64,000 nt of DNA, from assembly GCA_030651695.1 (NCBI GenBank), contig JAUSCD010000033.1:1-64000 (forward strand). Direction: 5' to 3'. Below the pieces are notes generated by a model. It did not search any database. It saw only the letters and a list, made by a program, of their open reading frames with translations, and was not told the DNA's origin. Below, piece after piece: positions 24,990 to 34,366 of the stretch. The stretch is from Pseudohongiella sp. (GTDB lineage Bacteria > Pseudomonadota > Gammaproteobacteria > Pseudomonadales > Pseudohongiellaceae). Each line of letters begins with the position of its first letter. Within the stretch, counting starts at the first letter, position 1. The translations under genes were made by a program, and so were the position numbers.

Positions 24990-27900
24990 ATGTTGACAGG
25001 CAGTATCTCTCACAGCGCTTCTGAGCGTTCCGGCAACCTCCCTTTCAACTCAATAATCCGGCGTCTCTGTGCTGGTATGATTCTGTTGCCGGCAATGGCG
25101 CTGGGACTTGTGGCCTGCGGCCCATCTGATTCAGGTAGCCAGCCGGCCCAACCCGGCACCGGAGCTTCATCAGCAGGTTACACCCGCCTGTATGAGCCCA
25201 ATCCGGCCGACCCGCTGGATGCACATATTTACGAGCTCGATAACGGCCTGCAGGTCTATCTGACCCGCAATGCCGAAGAGCCGCGTTTTTACGCCGAGAT
25301 CGCCGTGCGCGCCGGCAGCAAACACGATCCTGCTGACGCCACCGGTCTGGCACATTATCTGGAACACCTGTTATTCAAAGGCAACCAGACCATGGGCACG
25401 CTGGATTTTGAGTCCGAGCGACCTTACCTGGAGCAGATAGAGACGCTGTACGAGGAGCATTTCCGCACCACTGACAACAATCGCCGCGCGGAGATATATG
25501 CCGAGATCAATCGTCTGTCACAACTCGCTGCGCAGTACGCTATTCCCAACGAAATCGACAAAGTCTATAACAGCATGGGCGCCAGCGGCCTGAATGCACA
25601 CACCTGGCACGAAGAAACTGTGTACAAGGTCGGGCTGCCTTCCAACCGCCTGGAACACTGGGCAGAAATTGAAGCTGCACGATTTATAAATCCTGTGTTC
25701 CGTTTATTTCACACCGAACTGGAAGTGGTCTACGAGGAAAAAAACCGCACGCTGGATAACCGCGACCGTATTTCCTACTACGCGCTGGCGGATCTGCTGT
25801 ACAAAAATCATCCCTACGGCCAGCAGTCCACCATTGGTGATTCCGAACATCTGAAAAATCCGTCGCTGGTTTACATCCAGCAATACTTCGACACCTATTA
25901 TGTGCCGAACAATATGGCGATTTTTATCAGCGGCGACATCAACATTGATGAAACCATTGACCTGATCAGCAAGCAGTTTTCCAGCTGGGAACGCAAAGAA
26001 TTACCACCGGCACAAACCTGGACTGAGGCGCCCATCAACGATGTTGAGCGAGTCACCGTGACCTACCCCGGCCAGGAAGAAGTGCAGATGGCTTTCCGCA
26101 CAGTGCCTAAAGGTCACCCTGACCAGGAAGCGCTGATGCTGCTGGACATGATTCTGGACAACCGCACCGCCGGTCTGATCAACCTCAATCTGAATCAGCG
26201 GCAGCGTGTACAGGCCGCCGGATCATCCCCGGAATTCCACAACGATTATGGTTCCCAGACGCTGTGGGGAGCGCCACGCGAAGGCCAGACTCTGCTGGAA
26301 GTGGAGCAACTGCTGCTGGAACAGATTGATATTATCCGCAGTGGCGAATTTGAAGACTGGATTCTGCCGGCCATTATCAATGACTTCAAACGCATGGAAA
26401 AACGCGGGCTGGAATCCAATACCGCACGTGTATCCACCATGCGCGCTGCATTTCTCGCCAACGCTGACTGGGACTATTCGATTGCTCAGCTACAGCGTCT
26501 GGAGCAGGTTACCAAAGCTGACATCATTGAAGTCGCCAACAAGTACTTCACACACCAGAATTATGTTGCCGTACATCGACTTAACGGCCCGGCCAATATT
26601 CCAGCGGTGGACAAACCCCGCATTGATCCGGTGCAGATTGACCCCAGCCGTCAGTCCGAATTTGCGGCGGCAATTCTGTCCAAACCGGTTGAAGAAATCG
26701 AACCAACCTGGCTGGTAGCGGGTCAGGACTACCAGATTCTGGATTACGCACCGGGCGTGAAGCTTTATTACGCTGAAAACCCGCTCAATGATCTGTTCAG
26801 CTTCAGCATGAGTATTGAAGTGGGCACAGAAGAAAATGACCTGCTGAGCCTGGCTGGTCCGGTGATGGGCAAAGCCGGCACGGTGGATTACCCGGCTGAA
26901 GAACTACAGAAGCAGTGGTATCGTCTGGGCGCTGATTTTAATTTTGGCACCGGCGCCAACGAAACTGTGATCAGCATTTCGGGTATGGATCCGCAGTTTG
27001 AAGAAGCACTGGTGCTGATGCTGGAACTGGCCAGCAACCCGCAGACCGATGCCGCCACGCTGGAAGAATTAAAAAATTCTATTCTGCAGGCACGTCGCGA
27101 TCAGCGTGAAGATCCTGCCGCTATCAGTCAGGCCCTGTACCTCTACAACCGCTATGGTGACCAGTCTCCGATGCTCAGAGCACTGGGCAGCGATGCCATT
27201 CGTGCCGTTGAACTTGACCAGATACTGACGCTGATCAGTAGCCTGCAGAACTACAAACACACGCTGACCTACACAGGTTCAATGACACCACAACAGGTGA
27301 CTGAGATCCTGAACCGTCACCATCAGGTGGGTGCAGATCTGCGCGATCCACCTCCGTTCCGCTTCCGCACTGCGCGCCAGGTGGGCAGCAATGAAATTTA
27401 CCTGATCAATCGCGAAACCGCGCAAGCTCAGGTACGCCTTGAGTTTCCCGATGGTGAATACGATGAGTCGCTGGTTGTACCCTCCTCTTTATATAACGGC
27501 TACTTTGGCACCAGCATGTCCAGCGTGGTGTTTCAGGAGTTGAGAGAGGCGCGTGCACTGGCGTATTCGGCAGCCGCTTCCTACGCACAAGGCGGCCGGC
27601 TGGGTGCTGAAAACCTGACGCTGGGCGCTATCGGCTCACAAAATGACAAGGCCGTGGAAGCCACTGCCGCATTTATTGAACTGTTTGACAATATGCCAGT
27701 CTCGGCTGAGCGTTTTGCCGACGCCTGGGGTGCCCAGATCAACCGTTACCGCACCGGCAACATCAGTTTCCGCGCGATCCCGGGCACCGTACGTGGATGG
27801 GAACTTCTCGGCCTGGACGGCGATCCAAGACCGGCACGTTTTGCCCAACTGCAGACTTCATCGCTTGAAGATCTGATGAAGTTCCAGCGTGAACGTATTG

Positions 27901-28016
27901 CCGGCCGTCCCAAACTGATTTCTATTGTAGGCGACACCACCCGCATGGATATGGAAACCCTGTCTGCACTTGGCACCATCCGTGAACTCTCTGTTGATGA
28001 TGTTTTTGTAGAGTAA
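24990..28016 (+). CDS. M16-family (pitrilysin/insulinase) metallopeptidase lipoprotein
   Basis: 1008 residues. A hydrophobic stretch ends in the lipobox LVAC (Cys43) followed by a Gly/Ser/Pro-rich linker, so the enzyme is probably lipid-anchored in the periplasm or outer membrane. The inverted zinc motif H122-YLEH is present, with the third ligand expected in VVYEEKNRTLDN near residue 249. The two M16 halves continue to the C-terminus, which also holds the RELREARALAYSAAASY segment typical of the inactive domain. These peptidases degrade unfolded peptides in a closed chamber. It is followed within 5 bp by an ABC transporter pair. Confidence 0.92.
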   Translation: MLTGSISHSASERSGNLPFNSIIRRLCAGMILLPAMALGLVACGPSDSGSQPAQPGTGASSAGYTRLYEPNPADPLDAHIYELDNGLQVYLTRNAEEPRFYAEIAVRAGSKHDPADATGLAHYLEHLLFKGNQTMGTLDFESERPYLEQIETLYEEHFRTTDNNRRAEIYAEINRLSQLAAQYAIPNEIDKVYNSMGASGLNAHTWHEETVYKVGLPSNRLEHWAEIEAARFINPVFRLFHTELEVVYEEKNRTLDNRDRISYYALADLLYKNHPYGQQSTIGDSEHLKNPSLVYIQQYFDTYYVPNNMAIFISGDINIDETIDLISKQFSSWERKELPPAQTWTEAPINDVERVTVTYPGQEEVQMAFRTVPKGHPDQEALMLLDMILDNRTAGLINLNLNQRQRVQAAGSSPEFHNDYGSQTLWGAPREGQTLLEVEQLLLEQIDIIRSGEFEDWILPAIINDFKRMEKRGLESNTARVSTMRAAFLANADWDYSIAQLQRLEQVTKADIIEVANKYFTHQNYVAVHRLNGPANIPAVDKPRIDPVQIDPSRQSEFAAAILSKPVEEIEPTWLVAGQDYQILDYAPGVKLYYAENPLNDLFSFSMSIEVGTEENDLLSLAGPVMGKAGTVDYPAEELQKQWYRLGADFNFGTGANETVISISGMDPQFEEALVLMLELASNPQTDAATLEELKNSILQARRDQREDPAAISQALYLYNRYGDQSPMLRALGSDAIRAVELDQILTLISSLQNYKHTLTYTGSMTPQQVTEILNRHHQVGADLRDPPPFRFRTARQVGSNEIYLINRETAQAQVRLEFPDGEYDESLVVPSSLYNGYFGTSMSSVVFQELREARALAYSAAASYAQGGRLGAENLTLGAIGSQNDKAVEATAAFIELFDNMPVSAERFADAWGAQINRYRTGNISFRAIPGTVRGWELLGLDGDPRPARFAQLQTSSLEDLMKFQRERIAGRPKLISIVGDTTRMDMETLSALGTIRELSVDDVFVE

Positions 28017-28021
28017 TTGCA

Positions 28022-28954
28022 ATGGCAGATGCGGTACTGACGATCAAGGATCTGACAAAACGTTATGGCGATGTTGAGGTTTTGCAAAAACTCAATCTTG
28101 TAGTGACACGCGGCGCCATTCATGGACTTGTCGGCCTGAATGGTTCCGGCAAAACGACTACCATGGAATGCCTGCTGGGTATGCAGGGGTTCAGCAGCGG
28201 AGACATCTCAGTGATGGGACGTCATCCGCGGGATCTGTGGCAGGGCCAGGGTGATGTGGTTGGAATATTTGATACACCCGGTTTGCATCCCGGCCTGACG
28301 GTTCGCCAGTGCCTTGAGCATGCCCGTCTGTTATGCGGCAATCCGGTACGCACGCCCGAACAAGTGGAAAACCTGCTCGGCATCGGCAAGTACTCAGGTT
28401 ATAAAATCCGACAACTGTCACTAGGCAACCGGCGACGTGCATCCATTGCCCACGCCCTGATCGGGCAGCCTGCGTTTGTAGTGCTGGACGAGCCGTTTAA
28501 TGGTCTGGACGCCGGCGGCGTTGATGATGTGCTGGCTTTGATTCAGAAGCTGAACCGCGAAGAAGGCACCAGTTTTCTGTTGTCCAGTCACCAACTGGCT
28601 TACCTGGAAAACATCTGCACACATCTGTCGATCCTGCATCAGGGCAAAATTGCACTAAGCGCATCCACCTACGAACTGATCAGCCCCACCGAATCGCGGC
28701 TGAGAGTCGTATGCAATCACCCGGAAGCGGCTTATCAAATATTGAAACAGACTGTCGGTGTAATAAAGATGGAACGCAGCGGACCAGCCTTTCTGCTGAA
28801 GCTCGACGGCGTGGGCCCGGCAGATATCAACCACAAGCTGGTGATGGCGGGTCTGATGGTGTCCGAGTTACAACCGGAACGTCGTGATCTTGCAGCCCTG
28901 TTCCAGGATATTGTGAATTCGACCCACAAAGTCAAAAAGCAGGAGGCCGCATGA
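28022..28954 (+). CDS. ABC transporter ATP-binding protein
   Basis: 310 residues. The Walker A GLNGSGKTTT, signature LSLGNRRRASIA (LSLGN instead of LSGGQ, as in many ABC-2 type exporters) and Walker B FVVLDEPFNGLD are all present, followed by an H-loop in LLSSHQL. The C-terminal ~80 residues form the regulatory extension common in bacitracin/gliding-type ATPases. It overlaps its permease by 4 bp. Cargo unknown; relatives drive lipid, peptide or antibiotic export. Confidence 0.92.
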   Translation: MADAVLTIKDLTKRYGDVEVLQKLNLVVTRGAIHGLVGLNGSGKTTTMECLLGMQGFSSGDISVMGRHPRDLWQGQGDVVGIFDTPGLHPGLTVRQCLEHARLLCGNPVRTPEQVENLLGIGKYSGYKIRQLSLGNRRRASIAHALIGQPAFVVLDEPFNGLDAGGVDDVLALIQKLNREEGTSFLLSSHQLAYLENICTHLSILHQGKIALSASTYELISPTESRLRVVCNHPEAAYQILKQTVGVIKMERSGPAFLLKLDGVGPADINHKLVMAGLMVSELQPERRDLAALFQDIVNSTHKVKKQEAA

Positions 28955-29835
28955 TGCAGGGCCTGCTGACCGCCATCAAGGCAGAACTGTTTGTTGCGTT
29001 ACGAAGTCGTGCCACACAAATGATCTGTGTTATCCCTGCCGTGGTTGCCATGCTGCAGCTACTGATCACCAGCAGCATCAGTGCCGGCAATCAGGCACGA
29101 GAGGCTGTTACCGCATCAGGTGGCGGTTTTGGCGGCGGTTTTGGAAGTGCGGCTCAGGTAGAAGGCGCGGATGCCTGGGGTGCACTGGTGGATTCACTCG
29201 GCACCGGGCTGGCACTGATCAGTCTGATTATGGTGGCCTATGCGGCCTGGAGTTTTGCCAGTGATCGTGATCTGGGTGTGGCGCGTCATCTGTTGATCCG
29301 CCGGGTCAGCAGACCTGCACTGGTCTTGAGCAAACTTGTCATGGCGCATTTACTGGCACTGATTTCGATAGTGCTGCTACTGCTGTTGACCCGACTGACT
29401 GCTTCACTGCTGTGGGACTTTGGCCCGGTGGTGGAAGATGGTTATGAGCTGATTGGTGTGGCGGAAATACAGTCCGAATTACGTCTGGGTTTAATATTGG
29501 CGCTGATCCCCATTCCGGCTGGCATTGCGATGGGTGTATTACTGTCTGTCGTGGCTGGCAGCACCACACAGGCGCTAAGCGCCGCATTGGGCCTGACATT
29601 GGGCCTGGATCTGTTCAAATCCGTACTGGGCAGCGCTGCTGACTACCTGTACGTCTCGTACCAGGTCTCACTGCTGGATGAGTCTTATCTTAATGACGTG
29701 GCACGTCTGGTGCGTGGATATTCGGACGTGATGATTGATCCGGCCGTGCTGCAGTTGAACCAGTGGGTACCATGGCCACAAATGCTGCTGTTCATTGCGC
29801 TGGCATTGTGGCTGGTTCGTAGAAAAACTTTGTGA
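28951..29835 (+). CDS. ABC-2 type transporter permease
   Basis: 294 residues, about six transmembrane helices with a large first extracytoplasmic loop that is Gly-rich (SGGGFGGGFGSAAQVEGADAW). It is paired with the preceding ATPase by a 4-bp overlap. The helix order resembles ABC-2 membrane subunits. No separate binding protein is encoded nearby, which points to export rather than uptake. Confidence 0.85.
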   Translation: MMQGLLTAIKAELFVALRSRATQMICVIPAVVAMLQLLITSSISAGNQAREAVTASGGGFGGGFGSAAQVEGADAWGALVDSLGTGLALISLIMVAYAAWSFASDRDLGVARHLLIRRVSRPALVLSKLVMAHLLALISIVLLLLLTRLTASLLWDFGPVVEDGYELIGVAEIQSELRLGLILALIPIPAGIAMGVLLSVVAGSTTQALSAALGLTLGLDLFKSVLGSAADYLYVSYQVSLLDESYLNDVARLVRGYSDVMIDPAVLQLNQWVPWPQMLLFIALALWLVRRKTL

Positions 29836-29845
29836 GGACTTGGCA

Positions 29846-30838
29846 ATGACGGCATGTTTTTCTCTTGAACCATTCAATTCTGCATCGATAAAGACCGCGC
29901 TGGCGTCTCTGCTGTTGGCAGGCCTGATGTCGGCCTGTGCCAGCACTGAGCCACGGCAACTGATGCCGTCGGTTGCCCTGTCGCCGGAGAATATGCTGCT
30001 CGACGGCAACGATGGCAGCGCACAGTCGCCCGGAGTCAGTTTTGGTTTGACCGGCGGCATCAATGAAAGCGACTCACTGACCAATGTCAGTATTCTGCCG
30101 GGCGTGCGGGTACGTGCGGTGATACCCAATGGCGCTGCAGAACGGGCCGGTATTCGGGCCGGTGACGTGGTACTGAGTGTGGATGGCGCCGAGACCAATC
30201 ATCCCGACATGCTGGATGCTCTGGCACTACAAACCACTGCTGAACGCACCTTCAATTTTGAAGTGAGGCGCAACACCACTGTGTTTCAGGCCAGTGTCAC
30301 GGTAAGACCCGCGCTTGAAAACCAGGCGCCACCGGTAGAACTTTATCGCGCTGATCCGTTGCTGCTGCGCGCAGGGTTCAGCACCGAGTGGTTGCAAACC
30401 GCTGATCAGGGCCGGGTATCCGGCGCGCGCCTGGTAAGGGTTTTTGAACAAAGCCCGCTGCCTGCTGCCGGCCTGCGCGCCGACGACATCATCCTGTCAG
30501 TGAACGGACAGGCGGCGTCCTCGGCGCAGGGCCTGATCTCTCTGATCAACAACAGTCATCAGCCTGGCGACCGTGTCACGCTGAGTTACAGTCGCAACAA
30601 TCAGATCCAGAATGCCAATGTGAAACTTTGGGACCCGGGCCGCCGGTTGAGCTCGCTCAGGGTGTGGCCGCTGTTCAGTTATGAATCGACGCTGAGTCCC
30701 GCGCGCAGTCGTCTGCGTGTGGGCGACCTGATACTGTTCTCCCTGTTTAGTTATGAACGCAATGGTCCTGAGCGCTCTTACAGCGTGTTAGGCCTGATCC
30801 GCTCATCCAGTGGACTTGGCGAGCTGGCGGAGGAATAA
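29846..30838 (+). CDS. Two-PDZ-domain lipoprotein
   Basis: 330 residues from ATG 29846 (after GAGGACTTGGCA). The N-terminus has a hydrophobic segment ending in the lipobox GLMSAC (around residue 31). Two PDZ domains follow: the first around RAVIPNGAAERAGIRAGDVV and the second around VFEQSPLPAAGLRADDII. There is no serine-protease domain, so it is a stand-alone peptide-binding adaptor in the envelope. It starts 10 bp after the ABC permease and ends 1 bp before the first FG-GAP gene. It could present substrates to the M16 peptidase encoded upstream; that is inference. Confidence 0.8.
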   Translation: MTACFSLEPFNSASIKTALASLLLAGLMSACASTEPRQLMPSVALSPENMLLDGNDGSAQSPGVSFGLTGGINESDSLTNVSILPGVRVRAVIPNGAAERAGIRAGDVVLSVDGAETNHPDMLDALALQTTAERTFNFEVRRNTTVFQASVTVRPALENQAPPVELYRADPLLLRAGFSTEWLQTADQGRVSGARLVRVFEQSPLPAAGLRADDIILSVNGQAASSAQGLISLINNSHQPGDRVTLSYSRNNQIQNANVKLWDPGRRLSSLRVWPLFSYESTLSPARSRLRVGDLILFSLFSYERNGPERSYSVLGLIRSSSGLGELAEE

Positions 30839-30839
30839 G

Positions 30840-32393
30840 ATGCGCTCCCGTGTGTTGTTGCTTGCGCTGGCTCTGAACATCCTGGGTACACCGGTGCTGG
30901 CTCAAGGCCGTGCGCCTGGCTATCTTGCGCCCAACTACAAAGCAACAGAATTACCCCGGCCGGAATGGCCTCAGGACGTGCACGTTGCTGATATGGACGG
31001 AGACGGACTGCAGGATCTGATTGTGCCGTTCTGGTCAGCAGAAACCGGCCGCCAGCTGCACATTTTCCTGCAGGATAACACTCAGGGTTTTCCTGCCCTG
31101 CCCTCACGAATTGTTGAAATTCGCTCTGAAATTGTTGCTGTGATGCTGGCCGACGTGCGGCCTGATCCCGGCACTGAGTTGTTGTTGTTCACCGGCAGCA
31201 CTGTGTTCAGTCTGAGCAGCGCAATTGCAAGTTACAGCGGCAATCTGCGCCGCCTGTTTGACTGGCCGCTCTCCGCTGCCACACCAGATCCGCAGCGTAC
31301 CCGTTTTATGTCACCCGCCATCGACAGAACCGGCAATGGTTTTGTTGATCTGTTGCTGCCCGGTGTAGATGAGTATGGCTGGTTTACCGGCAGCGCTGAT
31401 GAGCAATTCACACTCAGCACACGCTTCAGCACCATCAATGAGGATGTTGATGAAACTGACTTGCCACCACCGGCAGGCCGTTTCTCAACCAATATTTCTT
31501 TTAACGCCCAGGATGGGCTGCTGGTTGATGTGCAGATGCGATCAGGCTCGGTATTTGAGGATTTCCTGCAGGAAGGTTCTGCCAGTGAGACCACACTGCT
31601 GGAGATCGACCGCTGGATGCCTTCGGCGCTAATAGCACCGCTATCGGCGGCCAACGCCAATGATCTGATTTATCTGAACATCGGTGCCGATCTGCAGGGC
31701 CAGATCAACATCATGAACATGCGTGGTGATGGCAACTTTGGCGATACGCCGGACTGGCGTGGCCCGGTTGAAATGCGTGGCGATTTTCTGCTGATGGATG
31801 TCAACGGTGACGGTCTCAGTGATGTGGTGCGTCTGAATGAATCCGGCAGTAACTGGACGGTATCGTTTTATATCAATCAGGGCGGTCGTTTCGATTTTAA
31901 TCGCGCCGATCAGGTGATGCGTTTTTCCGGATACGACCTGCGAGTGAGCACCACCAACATTATTGGTGACAACCCACAGCTGAGTGTCAGCTACTACACC
32001 ATCCCGGTGGTGAGTGCGGTGCGTGATGCCAGCATCGTGCGTACAAACCTGTTATTCGGCAGCAGCGCCCAGGGTCTTTTTAATAACCGCCCGGACTTTT
32101 TGCTGGAAGAAAGTTTCTCCGCCAGCACCGTGCGCGGCCTGTCCAGCCCCATCGTGCTGGAGGCTGACATGGACGGTGACGGTCGCATTGATGCCTTGTA
32201 TGTCACTCCGGAAGGCGCACTGGCAGCCAAACGCGTAAACAACACACTACGTTTTGAAAACACACCGTTCTGGCAATATGTGCCCACGCGCAGCATCGCC
32301 CGCTTCAGTGTGCAGGATCTTAATGGCGATGGCCGTCCGGATCTGATTCTGGACCATTCCAATACCATTACTGTGCTGGTGTCTGCACCATGA
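30840..32393 (+). CDS. FG-GAP/VCBS-repeat secreted protein (first of tandem pair)
   Basis: 517 residues from ATG 30840 (GAGGAATAAG just upstream). The signal peptide ends PVLAQ. At least four calcium-binding FG-GAP motifs of DxDxDGxxD type are visible: ADMDGDGLQD near the N-terminus, MDVNGDGLSD in the middle, and ADMDGDGRID and DLNGDGRPD near the C-terminus. This predicts a calcium-stabilised beta-propeller in the periplasm or on the surface. Its stop overlaps the start of the second FG-GAP gene by 4 bp. Confidence 0.82.
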   Translation: MRSRVLLLALALNILGTPVLAQGRAPGYLAPNYKATELPRPEWPQDVHVADMDGDGLQDLIVPFWSAETGRQLHIFLQDNTQGFPALPSRIVEIRSEIVAVMLADVRPDPGTELLLFTGSTVFSLSSAIASYSGNLRRLFDWPLSAATPDPQRTRFMSPAIDRTGNGFVDLLLPGVDEYGWFTGSADEQFTLSTRFSTINEDVDETDLPPPAGRFSTNISFNAQDGLLVDVQMRSGSVFEDFLQEGSASETTLLEIDRWMPSALIAPLSAANANDLIYLNIGADLQGQINIMNMRGDGNFGDTPDWRGPVEMRGDFLLMDVNGDGLSDVVRLNESGSNWTVSFYINQGGRFDFNRADQVMRFSGYDLRVSTTNIIGDNPQLSVSYYTIPVVSAVRDASIVRTNLLFGSSAQGLFNNRPDFLLEESFSASTVRGLSSPIVLEADMDGDGRIDALYVTPEGALAAKRVNNTLRFENTPFWQYVPTRSIARFSVQDLNGDGRPDLILDHSNTITVLVSAP

Positions 32394-34087
32394 AAACACT
32401 TCACCACCTGACAATCGTCCCGGCACTGTTGCTTTTAAACTCCGGCGCATCAAGCGCCTTTGCCCAGGCTGCTGAGTATCAGCAGATCCCGTTCGCCCTG
32501 CATGCAGATACCGAAAAATTGCTGGTGCGCGATTTAAACCGTGATGGCCTGATGGACCTGATTGCAGTGCAGGGTCATACATTGAATGTTTATTTCCAGC
32601 GCAGCAGCGCACCGGGTTTTGATTTCGCTACACCGGATGCCTCGCTGGAACTACCCGGCGATGCAGTGGGCTGGGATTTCCCGCTGGCTACAGAGCAGGA
32701 TACTCAGCCCGCTCTGATTGCCCTGGTGGACGGCCAGAGAGTCGTGCAATGGCAAATCAGCAACCAGCAATTCTCTGAAGCACAGGAACTGGTCAGTGGC
32801 CTCAACGGTTTTCTGGGCAAGGGCTCCTGGCAACTGAATTTTTATCAGGACATCAACAACGACGGCCGGCCCGATCTGGTAGTGCCCGGCGCTGGTGTTA
32901 TGCATCTGTTGATACGCAACAGCGATGGCAGTTTCCAGCCTGCTCTCAGTGTACAGTCCGATATCCAGCAGCGCGTGGTGCTGCAAGCGACCAATCAGCT
33001 CAACCGCGAGGTCGGCCAGTCACTGACTATTCCGCAGATCAGCCTGCGCGATGTCAACGGTGATGGCCTGCCGGATCTGATTTCCGACACCGATGCCAGA
33101 CTGGATGTTTTTCTGGCCAGCACACGCGGCGATTATTTCCCCTCGCTGCCCAGCTACTCAATTGATCGTGAAGCCATTCGCGAACGGCTGGGCGAATTTG
33201 ATGTTGACCAGCTCGATTTTTCCAACCTCACCGGCGTGCTGGCGCTCACGCATGAAGAATTGCTGCAGGACATGAACGGTGACGGTATTGACGACTTTAT
33301 TCTGCGTGAAGGCGGCCGTGTGGCCCTGCACCTTGGCAAAAATAATAGCGGCCAGCCCGGCACCATGGATTTTACCCAGCCTGATCAGATTCTTCGCTCC
33401 AGCGGCAATGTGTTATCGATATTTCTGGCGGACGAGAATGAAGACGGACGCCCGGATCTTTGGTTGTGGCGTGTGGATCAGGTTTCGATTGGCGATCTGT
33501 TCCTGTGGCTGGCGGTGTCCGGCACCATCAATCTGGAAGCCTTTGTTTATCCTAACGAAGGCAACCAGTTTGCGCGCCGGCCTTCGCGTCGGCTGACAGT
33601 TGCCATGCGCTTCCCTTCGGTTTTACGCATGATAGGTTCTGTGCAGGAAACCCGGGCCCGCGTTGAATCACTGGAACCTGTAATCCCCACCACGCGCGCC
33701 CAGGTTATGGACGCTGCGAGCGTCAATGCTGCGATGGATGACCTGCTGGTATTGATGAATGATCAGGTAGAAGTATTTTTCCAGGCTCTGCAAAAACCCG
33801 AGCCACAGGCTGACGACCGCTTCCTCGCATCACTAGGGTACCGCCGCGGGCTGGACTCTTATGAAATCGATTTGCGACGCATCATCGATGCCTTTAACGT
33901 AGAAGTGAATCAGGAAGTAAATCAGGTGCGTGTGCGCGAAGCCGATTTGCGGATTCCGTTACCCGAAGCCGCCACACGCGGTGACATTGTTGCCAGCAAC
34001 CTGAACAATAATCAGTACGACGATATTTTTGTGTTTATCAATCGTGATCGTGAATCAGTCAGAGGTATTTTGTTCCTTTCCGAATAA
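32390..34087 (+). CDS. FG-GAP/VCBS-repeat secreted protein (second of tandem pair)
   Basis: 565 residues. The signal peptide ends SSAFAQ. FG-GAP calcium motifs are RDLNRDGLMD, QDINNDGRPD, RDVNGDGLPD, QDMNGDGIDD and ADENEDGRPD, plus a weak C-terminal SNLNNNQYDD. A segment of about 100 residues near 430-540 is helical and interrupts the propeller. The first and second proteins share architecture and probably arose by duplication, but have diverged widely. Translational coupling (4-bp overlap) suggests they work together, possibly as a complex. Confidence 0.82.
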   Translation: MKTLHHLTIVPALLLLNSGASSAFAQAAEYQQIPFALHADTEKLLVRDLNRDGLMDLIAVQGHTLNVYFQRSSAPGFDFATPDASLELPGDAVGWDFPLATEQDTQPALIALVDGQRVVQWQISNQQFSEAQELVSGLNGFLGKGSWQLNFYQDINNDGRPDLVVPGAGVMHLLIRNSDGSFQPALSVQSDIQQRVVLQATNQLNREVGQSLTIPQISLRDVNGDGLPDLISDTDARLDVFLASTRGDYFPSLPSYSIDREAIRERLGEFDVDQLDFSNLTGVLALTHEELLQDMNGDGIDDFILREGGRVALHLGKNNSGQPGTMDFTQPDQILRSSGNVLSIFLADENEDGRPDLWLWRVDQVSIGDLFLWLAVSGTINLEAFVYPNEGNQFARRPSRRLTVAMRFPSVLRMIGSVQETRARVESLEPVIPTTRAQVMDAASVNAAMDDLLVLMNDQVEVFFQALQKPEPQADDRFLASLGYRRGLDSYEIDLRRIIDAFNVEVNQEVNQVRVREADLRIPLPEAATRGDIVASNLNNNQYDDIFVFINRDRESVRGILFLSE

Positions 34088-34125
34088 ACGATATCAAACA
34101 CCCAACTGCAGCCCGGAGCACAACA

Positions 34126-34326
34126 ATGAAAAAAAAGATCTGGATGTGTTTTTTTATCGCGCTGGTTGTCGTGAATGCACTTGCGATGCTCGCCGACTAC
34201 GTCTGGGGTGTCTACATCGCCATCCCGTACCGATTGGTAGTGGTCCTTGCGATCAGCTTTATCAGCATGATATTTATCGGAGCATGGCACCTGGTACTGG
34301 ACGCAGAGAAAGAAAAACGCGGCTAG
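34126..34326 (+). CDS. Small two-helix membrane protein
   Basis: 66 residues with two hydrophobic helices (WMCFFIALVVVNALAML and VVVLAISFISMIFIGAWHLV) and charged ends (MKKK at the start, KEKRG at the end). No family is recognised. It follows the second FG-GAP gene by 38 bp on the same strand and could be the last gene of that run. The start and length are typical of small inner-membrane proteins. Confidence 0.55.
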   Translation: MKKKIWMCFFIALVVVNALAMLADYVWGVYIAIPYRLVVVLAISFISMIFIGAWHLVLDAEKEKRG

Positions 34327-34366
34327 CTACTGGCCAGTTGGCTTGCAACGGTTTTGCCGGAGCCAC

